Source: Sandaracinobacteroides sp041675905
GTDB taxonomy: Bacteria > Pseudomonadota > Alphaproteobacteria > Sphingomonadales > Sphingomonadaceae
DNA length: 64,000 nucleotides
Assembly: GCA_041675905.1 (NCBI GenBank)
Contig: JBAYSX010000002.1
Location: 1-64,000 of the forward strand
Direction: 5' to 3'
Shown piece after piece: positions 8,628-17,586 of this stretch (its first letter is position 1; every line of letters begins with the position of its first letter). The translations under genes were made by a program, and so were the position numbers. The notes below the pieces were generated by a model that was given only the letters and a program-made list of their open reading frames with translations, had not been told where the DNA came from and did not search any database.

Positions 8628-9469
8628 CCCGCTGCCTGAAGGGTATTTTCCAGCAGGCAGGCAATCGTCATCGGGCCGACGCCGCCGGGAACGGGCGTGA
8701 TATGGCCGGCTACCTGCGAAACAGCAGCGAAATGCACATCTCCCACCAGCCGCGTGCCGCCATCCGGGTTGGGCATGCGATTGATGCCGACATCAATGAC
8801 CGTCGCCCCCGGCTTTATCCAGTCGGCCTGCACCAGATGCGGGCGGCCCACCGCCGCGATCACGATATCGGCGCGGCGGGTGACGATCGGCAAATCACGG
8901 GTTTTGGAGTGCGCGACAGTAACCGTGGCGGACGCGCCGATCAGCAGGCTCGCCATCGGTCGGCCGACGATGTTCGAGCGACCGATCACCACGGCTTCCG
9001 CCCCTTCCAGATCGCCCAGCGTCGATTCCAGCAGACGCAGACAGCCCAGGGGCGTGCATGGGACAAGACCCGGCAAGCCCGTCGCCAGCCGCCCGGCATT
9101 GATCGGGTGGAAACCATCAACATCCTTCGCAGGATCAATGGCGGAAATCACCTTCTGGCTATGGATCTGCGGCGGCAGCGGCAATTGCACCAGAATGCCA
9201 TCTATCTCGGGATCGCGGTTCATCTGGTCGATCAGGTGCAGCAAGGTGCTTTCGCTGATGTCGGCATCGTGGCGATGCTCGATCGAGCGGATACCGGCTT
9301 CGATGCAGGCGCGCACCTTGTTGCGCACATAAACATTGCTGGCCGGATCCTCGCCCACCAGCACCACAGCGAGCGCCGGTGGCCGTTGACCGCGCACCAC
9401 CCGTTCGGCCACCGCCCGCGCAACGCCCGCACGCAGGGCCGCCGCATGCACCTTGCCGTCGATAATCAT
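8624..9469 (-). CDS. folD: Bifunctional methylenetetrahydrofolate dehydrogenase/cyclohydrolase
   Basis: A 281-residue FolD. The catalytic Lys lies in SNVYVRNK near residue 50, with the substrate loop DVDGFHPINAGRL near 120 and the NADP-site segments VIGRSNIVGRPMA and PVPGGVGPMTIACLLENT. It interconverts 5,10-methylene-, methenyl- and 10-formyl-THF in the cytoplasm. The gene is complete and overlaps the yggT stop by four bases (ATGA). Confidence 0.96.
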   Translation of the reverse strand: MIIDGKVHAAALRAGVARAVAERVVRGQRPPALAVVLVGEDPASNVYVRNKVRACIEAGIRSIEHRHDADISESTLLHLIDQMNRDPEIDGILVQLPLPPQIHSQKVISAIDPAKDVDGFHPINAGRLATGLPGLVPCTPLGCLRLLESTLGDLEGAEAVVIGRSNIVGRPMASLLIGASATVTVAHSKTRDLPIVTRRADIVIAAVGRPHLVQADWIKPGATVIDVGINRMPNPDGGTRLVGDVHFAAVSQVAGHITPVPGGVGPMTIACLLENTLQAAG

Positions 9470-9759
9470 ATCAGCAAATCCATCGCCAGCCCGCCGAGCA
9501 ATCGCTGCACCAGGATGATACCCAAAATCAGCACCAGTGGCGACAGATCAATGCCGCCCATGTCGGGCAACAGATTGCGGATGGGCCGCAACAGCGGATT
9601 GAGTATCCGGTCCAGCCCGTTCAGCACGGCATAAACGAACCGATTGCCGGTGTTGATGACATTGAACACCACGAGCCATGACAGAATCGCCTGGATGATG
9701 ATCAGCCACACCAGCAGTTGCAGCACATAGATAATAAAGCCGATAAATTCCGCCAGCAT
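9466..9759 (-). CDS. YggT family membrane protein
   Basis: A 97-residue protein with two hydrophobic spans (about 5-32 and 72-96) and the YggT signature GLDRILNPLLRPIRNLLP with GGIDLSPLVLI. Members are implicated in osmotic tolerance or divisome/cell-shape functions, without settled biochemistry. I used the ATG at 9757-9759; a much longer upstream reading overlaps recF on the other strand and is not real. It heads the minus-strand run and is divergent from recF. Confidence 0.9.
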   Translation of the reverse strand: MLAEFIGFIIYVLQLLVWLIIIQAILSWLVVFNVINTGNRFVYAVLNGLDRILNPLLRPIRNLLPDMGGIDLSPLVLILGIILVQRLLGGLAMDLLI

Positions 9760-9833
9760 GTTCACGGTGGCATGTGCTCCCAGGGTAGATCGTGGAGAGC
9801 TATCCCCTAGCGGCTTCGGTCCGCCTCCGCTAG

Positions 9834-10952
9834 ATGCCGCATGTGCCGCCACCTGTTCCCGCCCATATTCTGTCCCTGTCGCTGGCGCATTTTCGCAACC
9901 ATGCTGCAACCAGCCTTGCGCCGGATCATGCTTCCGCCGTGGTGCTGACCGGCCCCAATGGCGCGGGCAAGACCAATATTCTGGAAGCCATATCCCTGTT
10001 GTCCGTCGGGCGGGGTCTGCGCGGGGCGACCCTTTCGGCGATGGCGATGCAAGGGCCGGATGCGCCGGGCGGCTTCCAGCTGGCGGCGGCGCTGGCCACC
10101 GGGCCTGACCTTCCGGCCGTGAGTTTACGCACCGGTACAATGCCGGAAGAGCCAAATCGCCGGCAGTTGCGGGTGAATGGCGCGCCGGCGGCCTTGTCCA
10201 CACTTGGGCAATGGTTATCCCTGCTGTGGGTGACGCCCGCGATGGACCGGCTGTTCGCCGACAGCGCGTCCGCCCGTCGCCGCTTTCTCGACCGGATGAC
10301 ATTGACGCTGGCCCCCGGCCACGCGGCGCACGCCAGCCGATACGACGCGGCGATGCGGGCGCGCACCCGATTGTTAACGGCGGATACGCCCGCTGATCCC
10401 GAATGGCTGTCGGCGCTGGAAGTGCAGATGGCATCGCATGGCGCGGCTTTGGCGGATGCGCGCGCTGAAACGGTGGCCGCCTTGTCGGCGGAACTGGCGG
10501 CGCTGCCCGCCGGTCCGTTTCCGCGCCCGGCGTTGACCCTTGCCGGTGATGATGCCCGCGATCTCGGCCCGCGCCTCGTCCGCAGCCGCGCCGCCGATGC
10601 CGCCGCTGGCCGCGCGACCGTCGGGCCACATCGCGCCGATCTGGACGTCGTGCATGCGGAAAAAACCATGCCCGCAGCGCTTGCTTCCACCGGCGAGCAA
10701 AAGGCGCTGCTGGTCGCGATCCTCCTTGCGCAGGCCAGCCTCGTGGCCAGGCGCACCGGGCGTACGCTCATCCTGCTGCTGGATGAAGCTGTCGCCCATC
10801 TCGACGCCGACCGCCGCGCTGCCCTTTTCGACCGCCTCGCCGGGTTGGGCGGGCAAAGCTGGCTTTCCGGCACGGACGCGACATTATTTGCCGGAATGCA
10901 GGATGCCGCGCATTTCAGCGTCCAGGATGGCGCGGCCAGGCGCACCGCGTAA
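9834..10952 (+). CDS. recF: DNA replication and repair protein RecF
   Basis: A 372-residue SMC-like ATPase of the RecFOR gap-repair pathway, which loads RecA on SSB-coated gaps. Walker A is GPNGAGKTNILEAIS near residues 40-54, a VGRGLRG motif follows, the signature region STGEQKALLV lies near 285, and Walker B LILLLDEAVAHLDADRR near 315. It is not next to dnaN/gyrB here, as is common outside the gammaproteobacteria. pyrD follows 24 bases later on the same strand. Confidence 0.94.
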   Translation: MPHVPPPVPAHILSLSLAHFRNHAATSLAPDHASAVVLTGPNGAGKTNILEAISLLSVGRGLRGATLSAMAMQGPDAPGGFQLAAALATGPDLPAVSLRTGTMPEEPNRRQLRVNGAPAALSTLGQWLSLLWVTPAMDRLFADSASARRRFLDRMTLTLAPGHAAHASRYDAAMRARTRLLTADTPADPEWLSALEVQMASHGAALADARAETVAALSAELAALPAGPFPRPALTLAGDDARDLGPRLVRSRAADAAAGRATVGPHRADLDVVHAEKTMPAALASTGEQKALLVAILLAQASLVARRTGRTLILLLDEAVAHLDADRRAALFDRLAGLGGQSWLSGTDATLFAGMQDAAHFSVQDGAARRTA

Positions 10953-10976
10953 CCCGGCTTGCGGATACCCGCCCGG

Positions 10977-12014
10977 ATGCCGCATAGCCCGCCGGTGTTC
11001 AATTTATTCCGCCCCGCCCTGTTCGCCCTGTCGCCCGAGCGCGCCCATAATCTGACGCTGGCGCTGTTGCCGTTTTTGCCTGCGGGCGACGGCCCGGCGT
11101 TCGATCCGATCTTGCGCACGCACATCGCCGGTCTGGATTTCCCGACCCCGGTGGGGCTGGCGGCAGGCTTCGACAAGGACGCCCGCGTCTGGCGGCAGAT
11201 GCTGGCGCTGGGCTTCGGATTTGTGGAGGTGGGTACGCTGACGCCCCGCCCGCAATCCGGCAATCCGCGTCCGCGCATCTTCCGGCTGACGGAAGATCGG
11301 GCCGTCATCAATCGCCTGGGCTTCAATAATGGTGGGCTGGATGCCGCCCTGCCCCGCCTCGCCCGCCACCCGCGCCTGGGCGTCAACGTCGGGGCCAACA
11401 AGGATTCCGCCGACCGCATCGCCGATTATGTGCACGGTATCCGCGCCGTGCGCGATGTGGCAAGCTGGGTCACGCTGAACATCTCCTCCCCCAATACGCC
11501 CGGCCTTCGCGGCCTGCAGGGAGAAGCACTGCCCGAATTGCTGGCGGCCTCCGTGGAAGCGCGCGGCAAGGATGGCCCACCATTGTTCCTGAAGGTCGCT
11601 CCCGATCTCGATAGCGCGCAAATCTCCGCCATCGCCCGTGCTGCCGTCGATGGCGGCATGGCGGCGCTGATCGTTTCCAATACGACGCTCGCGCGCCCCA
11701 CGACCCTGCGCTCGCCGCTCGCGAAAGAAAGCGGCGGGCTTTCCGGTGCACCCCTTTTCGCGCCTTCCACCGACATCTTACGCGCCTTCGCCGGTGAACT
11801 CGGCCCCTCCCTGCCGTTGATCGGCGTCGGCGGCATCGCCAGCGCCGCCGACGCCTACACCAAAATCCGCGCCGGGGCATCTGTGGTGCAACTCTATAGC
11901 GCAATGATTTATCAAGGTCCGGGTCTCGCCGCCCGCATCGCCCGCGAACTGGCGGATTTGTTGCGGCGGGATGGTTTCGCACATGTAGCCCAGGCAGTTG
12001 GCGCGGACCTGTAA
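10977..12014 (+). CDS. pyrD: Dihydroorotate dehydrogenase (quinone), class 2
   Basis: A 345-residue class 2 enzyme that oxidises dihydroorotate to orotate with quinone as acceptor in pyrimidine synthesis. The N-terminal membrane-associating helices (FRPALFALSPERAHNLTLALL) precede the FMN barrel, with GLAAGFDKDA, NRLGFNNGG, the catalytic-Ser loop region NISSPNTPGLRGLQ and VGGIASAADAY. I prefer the ATG at 10977 over a TTG six codons upstream, since class 2 proteins start with this helix. Confidence 0.94.
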   Translation: MPHSPPVFNLFRPALFALSPERAHNLTLALLPFLPAGDGPAFDPILRTHIAGLDFPTPVGLAAGFDKDARVWRQMLALGFGFVEVGTLTPRPQSGNPRPRIFRLTEDRAVINRLGFNNGGLDAALPRLARHPRLGVNVGANKDSADRIADYVHGIRAVRDVASWVTLNISSPNTPGLRGLQGEALPELLAASVEARGKDGPPLFLKVAPDLDSAQISAIARAAVDGGMAALIVSNTTLARPTTLRSPLAKESGGLSGAPLFAPSTDILRAFAGELGPSLPLIGVGGIASAADAYTKIRAGASVVQLYSAMIYQGPGLAARIARELADLLRRDGFAHVAQAVGADL

Positions 12015-12082
12015 GGGCAAAACGCCAATCCTTTCCTGATATTAATACTTGACGGCAACTATCGGCGCTTTATCCACGTGGC

Positions 12083-13870
12083 ATGAGGTTTCTGCCATTG
12101 CTGGCGGCGCTGGCCGCGCTCGCGGCATGTGCCGCGCCTCCTGCCCCGCCCGTGGCGGCGGTGGCGGACGCCAACTTTTACCTCCCCGAATCAGAAACCG
12201 CCCGGCGAACGCCAGCCGACACCGCCGCAAGCGGTGCGGGCGTAGTTTCAGCCGGTGACCCGCGCGCGGCGGCGGCGGGCGTTACGATTCTGGAAGCCGG
12301 CGGAAATGCGGCGGACGCAACCGTGGCCGTCCTGCTGGCACTGACCGTTGCCGAACCGCAATCGAGCGGCATTGGCGGCGGCGGTTTCCTGTTGTGGCAC
12401 GACGCCGAAACCGGCCAGATCAGCAGCATTGACGCCCGCGAATCTGCGCCGGCAGCGGCGACACCGGACCGGTTTTTGCAAGATGACGGCCAGCCCGTAC
12501 CATTTCTGGATGGGGTTGCCGGCGGGCAATCCGTGGGGGTGCCGGGCATTGTCGCGCTGGCCGCCGATTTGCACCGGCAGCATGGCCGCCTGCCCTGGGC
12601 CAGATTATTCGAGCCCGCCATTGCGCTCGCCCGCGATGGCGTAGCGATTACCGAACGCGGACGGAAAATGGCGCTCGCCCGTCGCGATTTGCTGGCGGCA
12701 TCGCCAGCGGCGGCACAGATTTTCCTTGATCCGCAAGGTCAGCCCTGGCCCGTCGGCCATGTTTTGAAACAGCCGGAGCTGCAAAAGACGCTGGAAACCC
12801 TGGCGCGCGATGGACCGGAGGCTTTCTATCGCGGGCCGGTGGGGGTTTCCATCACCGATGCGGTCGCCCATGCGTTTGCGCGTCCGGCGGCCCTGACGGC
12901 GGCGGATCTCGCCGCTTACCGGGCAGTCGAACGCCCGCCGCTGTGCCGGCCTTATCGCGCTTGGCGCGTCTGCACCATGGGTCCGCCATCGTCCGGCGGG
13001 ATCGCGGTCCTGCAAATCCTTGGACAACTCGAACGTTTCGACCTGAAGCAATCCGGACCGGATAATCTGCTGACCTGGCACCTGATCGCCGAATCGCAGC
13101 GGCTGGCCTATGCCGACCGCGAAGCCTGGGGTGGTGACAGCGATTTCGTGCCCGTGCCTGTCAGCGGGTTATTGTCCGATTCCTACATCGCCGAACGCAG
13201 CGCGCTGATCCGCATCGACCGGGCGATACCGGAAGTTCACGCTGGCACGCCGCCGGGGGTTGCGCCGCGTAAAAGCCAAAAGCTCGCAGATATTCCCGCC
13301 ACTTCGCATCTGGTGGTCGCCGATCAGGCGGGCAATGTCGCGTCCGTTACCTCCACGATCGAGGGGATCTTTGGCAGCGGCCTGATGGCGGGCGGCTTCA
13401 TGCTCAACAATGAGCTGACGGATTTCGATTTTCTGCCTGTCCGTCTTGATGGTACAACAGCCTGGAACCGGATTGAGCCGGGCAAGCGTCCGCGCAGTTC
13501 CATGGCTCCGGTCATCCTCTATGATCCGGACGGTCGTGCTACGGCGGCCTATGGCGCGGCTGGCGGCGCGACCATAATCGCGCAGGTCGCCAAAATGGTG
13601 ATTGCAACGATCGACTGGGAACTCCCCGTCGAAGACGCGATTGCCGCACCGCAACTGGTGGCGGACCGGCGCGGCGTACGGCTGGAAAAAGGTTCGCGGC
13701 TGGAGAATATGGCGGCGGGCTTCGTGGTGCTCGGCCATCGCCGGGTAGAGGTGACGGACCTGCCGCTGAAAGGCAATGGTGTGGCGCGGGACGGTAGCGG
13801 CTGGCGGGCTGCCGGGGATATGCGCAGCGACGGCCAGGGTGCGGCCACGAACAAGAGGATTGGGCGATGA
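12083..13870 (+). CDS. ggt: Gamma-glutamyltransferase, predicted lipoprotein
   Basis: A 595-residue Ntn-hydrolase that cleaves gamma-glutamyl bonds of glutathione. The nucleophile Thr-407 starts the small subunit in ATSHLVVAD, and the conserved NRIEPGKRPRSSMAP lid/oxyanion region and GSGLMAGGFMLNNE are present. The N-terminus is a lipoprotein signal (LAALAAC, Cys near residue 16, followed by Ala), so the enzyme is probably lipid-anchored, facing the periplasm. Its stop overlaps the start of the acyl-CoA ligase gene (ATGA). Confidence 0.93.
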   Translation: MRFLPLLAALAALAACAAPPAPPVAAVADANFYLPESETARRTPADTAASGAGVVSAGDPRAAAAGVTILEAGGNAADATVAVLLALTVAEPQSSGIGGGGFLLWHDAETGQISSIDARESAPAAATPDRFLQDDGQPVPFLDGVAGGQSVGVPGIVALAADLHRQHGRLPWARLFEPAIALARDGVAITERGRKMALARRDLLAASPAAAQIFLDPQGQPWPVGHVLKQPELQKTLETLARDGPEAFYRGPVGVSITDAVAHAFARPAALTAADLAAYRAVERPPLCRPYRAWRVCTMGPPSSGGIAVLQILGQLERFDLKQSGPDNLLTWHLIAESQRLAYADREAWGGDSDFVPVPVSGLLSDSYIAERSALIRIDRAIPEVHAGTPPGVAPRKSQKLADIPATSHLVVADQAGNVASVTSTIEGIFGSGLMAGGFMLNNELTDFDFLPVRLDGTTAWNRIEPGKRPRSSMAPVILYDPDGRATAAYGAAGGATIIAQVAKMVIATIDWELPVEDAIAAPQLVADRRGVRLEKGSRLENMAAGFVVLGHRRVEVTDLPLKGNGVARDGSGWRAAGDMRSDGQGAATNKRIGR

Positions 13871-15720
13871 ACGATCATGATATCGCCGGGCGCGAACGTT
13901 TGCGGGAAGCCGATCTGTCGCGCGGTGAAACGGGCGCGGAGCAGTGGAACAATTTGGTAGAAATGTTTTTCGCACAGGCCCGTCGCCTGGGCGACGCGCC
14001 GCTGCTGTGGCGAAAAACCGGCGGAAAATGGCAATCGACGAGCTGGGACGAGGCGGCGCAAACAATCGCCTCTTTGGCGACCGCGCTGACCGCCGAAGGC
14101 ATCATGCCGGGGGACCGGGTGGTGATCGTATCGGAAAGCCGGCCGGAATTCTTCCTGTGGGATATGGCGATCATGGCTGCAGGCGCGGTCAGCGTGCCGA
14201 CTTACATCACCAACACCGCGCGCGATCATGCCCATATCCTCGAAAACAGCGGCGCGGTGGCAGCGGTCGTCTCGACGCAAAAGCTGGCGCGGGTGTTGCT
14301 GGAAGCCGTGTATCAGGCGCCGAATTGCCGGCTGGTGATCGGCATGGAGCCTTTACGCGTCGGGCAGACTGCCGGCGATGTGCGGCTGGCGGATATGCCG
14401 GCGTTGCTGTCCGCCCACCCCGCCGATGTGGATAGAATCGCCGCTGCGGCCACGATGCCACGGGAACAACTGGCCTGCCTGATTTATACATCGGGCACAG
14501 GCGGCACACCGCGCGGCGTGATGCAGCATCATGGCGCGATCCTGCACAATGTCGCCGCCTGCATGGATATCATCGTCCATGATTTCCCCGAATCGCCCGA
14601 ACGCGAGGCGTTTTTATCCTTCCTGCCGCCCAGTCATGCCTATGAACATACCGCGGGCCAGATGCTTCCCGTCGCCGCAGGGGGGCAGATTTACTATGCG
14701 GAAGGACTGGAGAAACTGGTCGTCAATATCACGGAGGTGCGGCCCACCATCATGGTGGTGGTGCCGCGCCTGTTCGAAGTGATGCGCCAGCGGATCGTCA
14801 AACAGATCGAAAAACAGGGCGGCCTTGCCCCGCGCCTTCTCGATCTGGCGCTGCGGCTGGAACGGATACGCCAGGAAAAAGGCCGCGTCGGCCTTGTCAA
14901 TCTGCCGGCGGATTTTATCGTCGAGCGTCTGTTGCGCCGTCGCATTCGCGAACGCTTCGGCGGTCGTATGAAGGCGCTGGTGTCGGGCGGCGCGCCGCTC
15001 AATCCGGAAGTCGGCCTGTTCTTCCAGGCCGCCGGCCTCACCTTGCTGCAAGGCTATGGCCAGACAGAGGCCGGTCCGGTCATCTCCTGCAATCGTCCGG
15101 CGGCGGGCATCCGGATGGACAGCGTCGGCCCGCCGTTGCGCGATGTGGAGGTGGCGATCGCCGAAGACGGCGAAATCCTGGTCGCCGGCGAACTGGTGAT
15201 GATGGGTTACTGGAATAATCCGGTCGAAACTGCCCGCGCGTTGCAAGGAGGCTGGCTGCATACCGGCGATATCGGCATACTGGACGAAGACGGGCATCTC
15301 GTCATTACGGATCGTAAAAAAGACATTATCGTCAACGACAAGGGCGACACCATCTCACCGCAACGGGTGGAGGGGATGCTGACCCTGCAACCTGAAATCA
15401 TGCAGGCCATCGTCTATGGCGACCGGCGGCCTTATCTGGTCGGGTTACTGGTGCCGGATGCCGACTTCATGCAGCAATGGGCGGCGGAACAAGGCCGCGA
15501 CATCCATAATCTGCACCAGGATCTGGATTTCCAGCGCGCCATGCAGACCGCCGTGGACCGGGTGAATGCGCAATTGTCGATCACCCAAAAGGTTCGCCGC
15601 ATCATGCTGGCCGATCATCCGTTCACGGTGGAAAATGGCCAGATGACGCCCAGCCTGAAACCGCGCCGCCATATACTGAACGAGGTATATGGCGCGCGGC
15701 TGGATGCCCTGTATCGATAA
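13867..15720 (+). CDS. AMP-dependent acyl-CoA ligase (long-chain type)
   Basis: A 617-residue adenylate-forming enzyme. The P-loop motif LIYTSGTGGTPRGVM lies near residue 203, followed by the gate region ALVSGGAPLNPEVG, the A5 motif LLQGYGQTEAG near 395, and LHTGDIGILDEDGHLVITDRKKD near 470 with the catalytic Lys near the C-terminus. The ANL subgroup resembles FadD15-like long-chain fatty acid activators. The exact acyl substrate is not inferable. It is coupled to ggt by a four-base overlap. Confidence 0.88.
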   Translation: MNDHDIAGRERLREADLSRGETGAEQWNNLVEMFFAQARRLGDAPLLWRKTGGKWQSTSWDEAAQTIASLATALTAEGIMPGDRVVIVSESRPEFFLWDMAIMAAGAVSVPTYITNTARDHAHILENSGAVAAVVSTQKLARVLLEAVYQAPNCRLVIGMEPLRVGQTAGDVRLADMPALLSAHPADVDRIAAAATMPREQLACLIYTSGTGGTPRGVMQHHGAILHNVAACMDIIVHDFPESPEREAFLSFLPPSHAYEHTAGQMLPVAAGGQIYYAEGLEKLVVNITEVRPTIMVVVPRLFEVMRQRIVKQIEKQGGLAPRLLDLALRLERIRQEKGRVGLVNLPADFIVERLLRRRIRERFGGRMKALVSGGAPLNPEVGLFFQAAGLTLLQGYGQTEAGPVISCNRPAAGIRMDSVGPPLRDVEVAIAEDGEILVAGELVMMGYWNNPVETARALQGGWLHTGDIGILDEDGHLVITDRKKDIIVNDKGDTISPQRVEGMLTLQPEIMQAIVYGDRRPYLVGLLVPDADFMQQWAAEQGRDIHNLHQDLDFQRAMQTAVDRVNAQLSITQKVRRIMLADHPFTVENGQMTPSLKPRRHILNEVYGARLDALYR

Positions 15721-15747
15721 AAAAGCCCCCGGCGCGAAACCGGGGGC
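15717..15747 (-). terminator. Rho-independent terminator of amtB
   Basis: A perfect 8-bp GC-rich stem GCCCCCGG (15725-15732) / CCGGGGGC (15740-15747) with a 7-base loop is followed on the minus strand by TTTTTT. It lies 25 bases past the amtB stop; the plus-strand ligase has no T-tract on its side. Confidence 0.85.
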
Positions 15748-15771
15748 AGACAGGAGAGCCGGGAGAACGGT

Positions 15772-17088
15772 TTAATAATTATAGGCGCGTTCGCCATGTT
15801 CGCCGAGGTCGAGCCCGGTGCGTTCGACTTCCGGCGTTACCCGCAACCCGGTGAGCAGTTTCGCTACATAGAAGGCGATGAACGAGCCGATTCCGGACCA
15901 GAGGATGGCGACGACCACCGATTTTACCTGCACCCACAGTTGCGCGCCGGGCATATAGTCCGCGCCTCCTGGCCCACCGATAGCGGGGAGCATGGTGAAG
16001 GCCGTCAATACCGAACCAAGGATGCCGGCGACACCGTGGATGCCGAACACATCGAGGGAGTCGTCATAGCCGAGTTTCGGTTTGGCCCGCATCACGAACA
16101 GGCAGCAGACGATACCGGCAATAGCCCCCAGCAGGATCGCGCCGAACGGGCCGCTGTTCCCGGCCGCGGGTGTGACAGCCACCAGACCGGCAATCGCGCC
16201 CGAACATGCGCCAAGCAGCGATCCGCGATGGCCGATGGCGCGCTCCGTCAGCATCCAGAACAGCACACCGGCCGCCGTCGCCACGAAGGTGTTGAGCAGC
16301 GCCAGCGCAGCACCGCCGTTCGCGCCAAGCGCCGAGCCGGCGTTGAAGCCGAACCAGCCGACCCACAGCAAACCGGTGCCAAGGAAGGTCATCGTCAGCG
16401 AGTGCGGTGCGATCACTTCCTTTTGATAACCGATGCGCTTGCCGACCATCAGACAGCCGACAAGTGCTGCGATCCCGGCGTTGATGTGCACCACCGTGCC
16501 GCCAGCGTAATCGAGCGCACCCCACCCGAACAACAGGCCGCTCGCGCCGGGCGTGTCGCTGCCATACCAGACCATGTGCGCCAGCGGATAGTAAACGATG
16601 GTCAGCCAGATCAGCGTGAAGACCATGATGGCGGAGAATTTCATTCGCTCGACAAGGCCGCCGATCACCAACGCGATGGTGATGGCGGAAAAGGTCATCT
16701 GAAAGGCGACGAACACCAGTTCAGGAATCGTTCCCGATATGCTGTCCGGCGTCACGCCATTCAGGAATAATTTGCCGGTGGACAGGAACTGGTTGAAATC
16801 GCCGCCAAAGGCGAAGCTGTAGCCATAGCAGACCCACAGGATCATCGCGACGCTGGCGACGCCCAGCACCTGGGTCAAAACCGAAGCCATATTCTTGGTG
16901 CGGACGAGGCCGCCATAAAAGAGGGCGATGCCGGGCACGATCATCGTCATCACCAGAATGGTGGCGACGATCATCCACGCGGTGTCGCCCGTGTCGATAG
17001 CCGGCGGCCCGGAACCTTGAGCCAGCGCGGGCGCGGCGCACATCAGGCCGGCAAGCCCGATACCCCGGAATAAATGCAGGAACGTCAT
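15772..17088 (-). CDS. amtB: Ammonium transporter
   Basis: A 438-residue Amt channel. An N-terminal signal peptide (ends PALAQ, residue 24) precedes eleven predicted membrane helices. Family motifs include WMIVATILVMTMIVPGIALFYGGLVR, the VVHINAGIAALVG and pore-histidine region, and DDSLDVFGIHGVAG near the end. It conducts ammonia across the inner membrane and is blocked by GlnK when nitrogen is plentiful. It follows glnK with a 12-base gap and shares its sigma-54 promoter. Confidence 0.96.
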   Translation of the reverse strand: MTFLHLFRGIGLAGLMCAAPALAQGSGPPAIDTGDTAWMIVATILVMTMIVPGIALFYGGLVRTKNMASVLTQVLGVASVAMILWVCYGYSFAFGGDFNQFLSTGKLFLNGVTPDSISGTIPELVFVAFQMTFSAITIALVIGGLVERMKFSAIMVFTLIWLTIVYYPLAHMVWYGSDTPGASGLLFGWGALDYAGGTVVHINAGIAALVGCLMVGKRIGYQKEVIAPHSLTMTFLGTGLLWVGWFGFNAGSALGANGGAALALLNTFVATAAGVLFWMLTERAIGHRGSLLGACSGAIAGLVAVTPAAGNSGPFGAILLGAIAGIVCCLFVMRAKPKLGYDDSLDVFGIHGVAGILGSVLTAFTMLPAIGGPGGADYMPGAQLWVQVKSVVVAILWSGIGSFIAFYVAKLLTGLRVTPEVERTGLDLGEHGERAYNY

Positions 17089-17100
17089 GCGTAACCCCTT

Positions 17101-17439
17101 CTACAGCGCTGAGTCATTGGTTTCGCCGGTCCGGATGCGAACCGCGCCAACCAGATCGAAGATGAAGATCTTGCCGTCGCCAATCGCGCCTGTATGCGCG
17201 GATTGCTGGATCGCCTCCGCCACCCGCGCGGCGAGGCTGGCGGGAACCGCCACTTCAATTTTCACCTTGGGAACCAGATGGATGGCATATTCGGCCCCAC
17301 GATAGATTTCCGTGTGGCCCTGCTGCCGCCCGAAGCCCTGAACCTCGGTAACCGTCATCCCCTGGACGCCAAGAGCAGAAAGCGCCTCGCGGACCGCGTC
17401 CAGTTTGAATGGCTTGATGATCGACAAGATGTATTTCAC
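17101..17439 (-). CDS. glnK: PII nitrogen regulatory protein GlnK
   Basis: A 112-residue PII protein. The T-loop holds the uridylylated Tyr-51 in HTEIYRGAEYAI; IGDGKIFIFDL forms the ATP-site C-loop region. It senses 2-oxoglutarate and ATP/ADP and gates AmtB. I set the start at the GTG at 17439 (V-K-Y-I-L-S-I-I-K) with AAAGGA upstream, matching the family start; a longer reading would enter the promoter. Confidence 0.94.
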   Translation of the reverse strand: MKYILSIIKPFKLDAVREALSALGVQGMTVTEVQGFGRQQGHTEIYRGAEYAIHLVPKVKIEVAVPASLAARVAEAIQQSAHTGAIGDGKIFIFDLVGAVRIRTGETNDSAL

Positions 17440-17479
17440 AAGCGGCGATCCTTTCCGTTGCTGATGCCAGATCAGCAAC

Positions 17480-17494
17480 GCAAGGACCGTGCCA
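17480..17494 (-). promoter_or_regulatory. Sigma-54 promoter of glnK-amtB
   Basis: The minus strand reads TGGCACG-N4-TTGC, an exact match to the sigma-54 -24/-12 consensus. The predicted start is near 17468, about 29 bases before the GTG of glnK. This implies NtrC/RpoN control under nitrogen limitation. Confidence 0.82.
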
Positions 17495-17556
17495 AACACC
17501 GCACTCAGGGCGGCGGTGGCATGACAGGCAGGATGTCGCCTAAAATTTCAGCAGAT

Positions 17557-17579
17557 GCAGGGCGGGAACATTACCCTGC
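17557..17579. repeat. Inverted repeat between tldD and glnK
   Basis: GCAGGG (17557-17562) and CCCTGC (17574-17579) with an 11-base spacer, right after the tldD stop. It may be a weak tldD terminator or an activator site for the sigma-54 promoter; no T-tract is present. Confidence 0.35.
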
Positions 17580-17586
17580 TTATAAA

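Noticed and set aside
9926..11419. Long open frame antisense to recF and pyrD
   Set aside because: Shadow of two well-identified genes on the other strand; low-complexity Arg/Ala/Ser composition.
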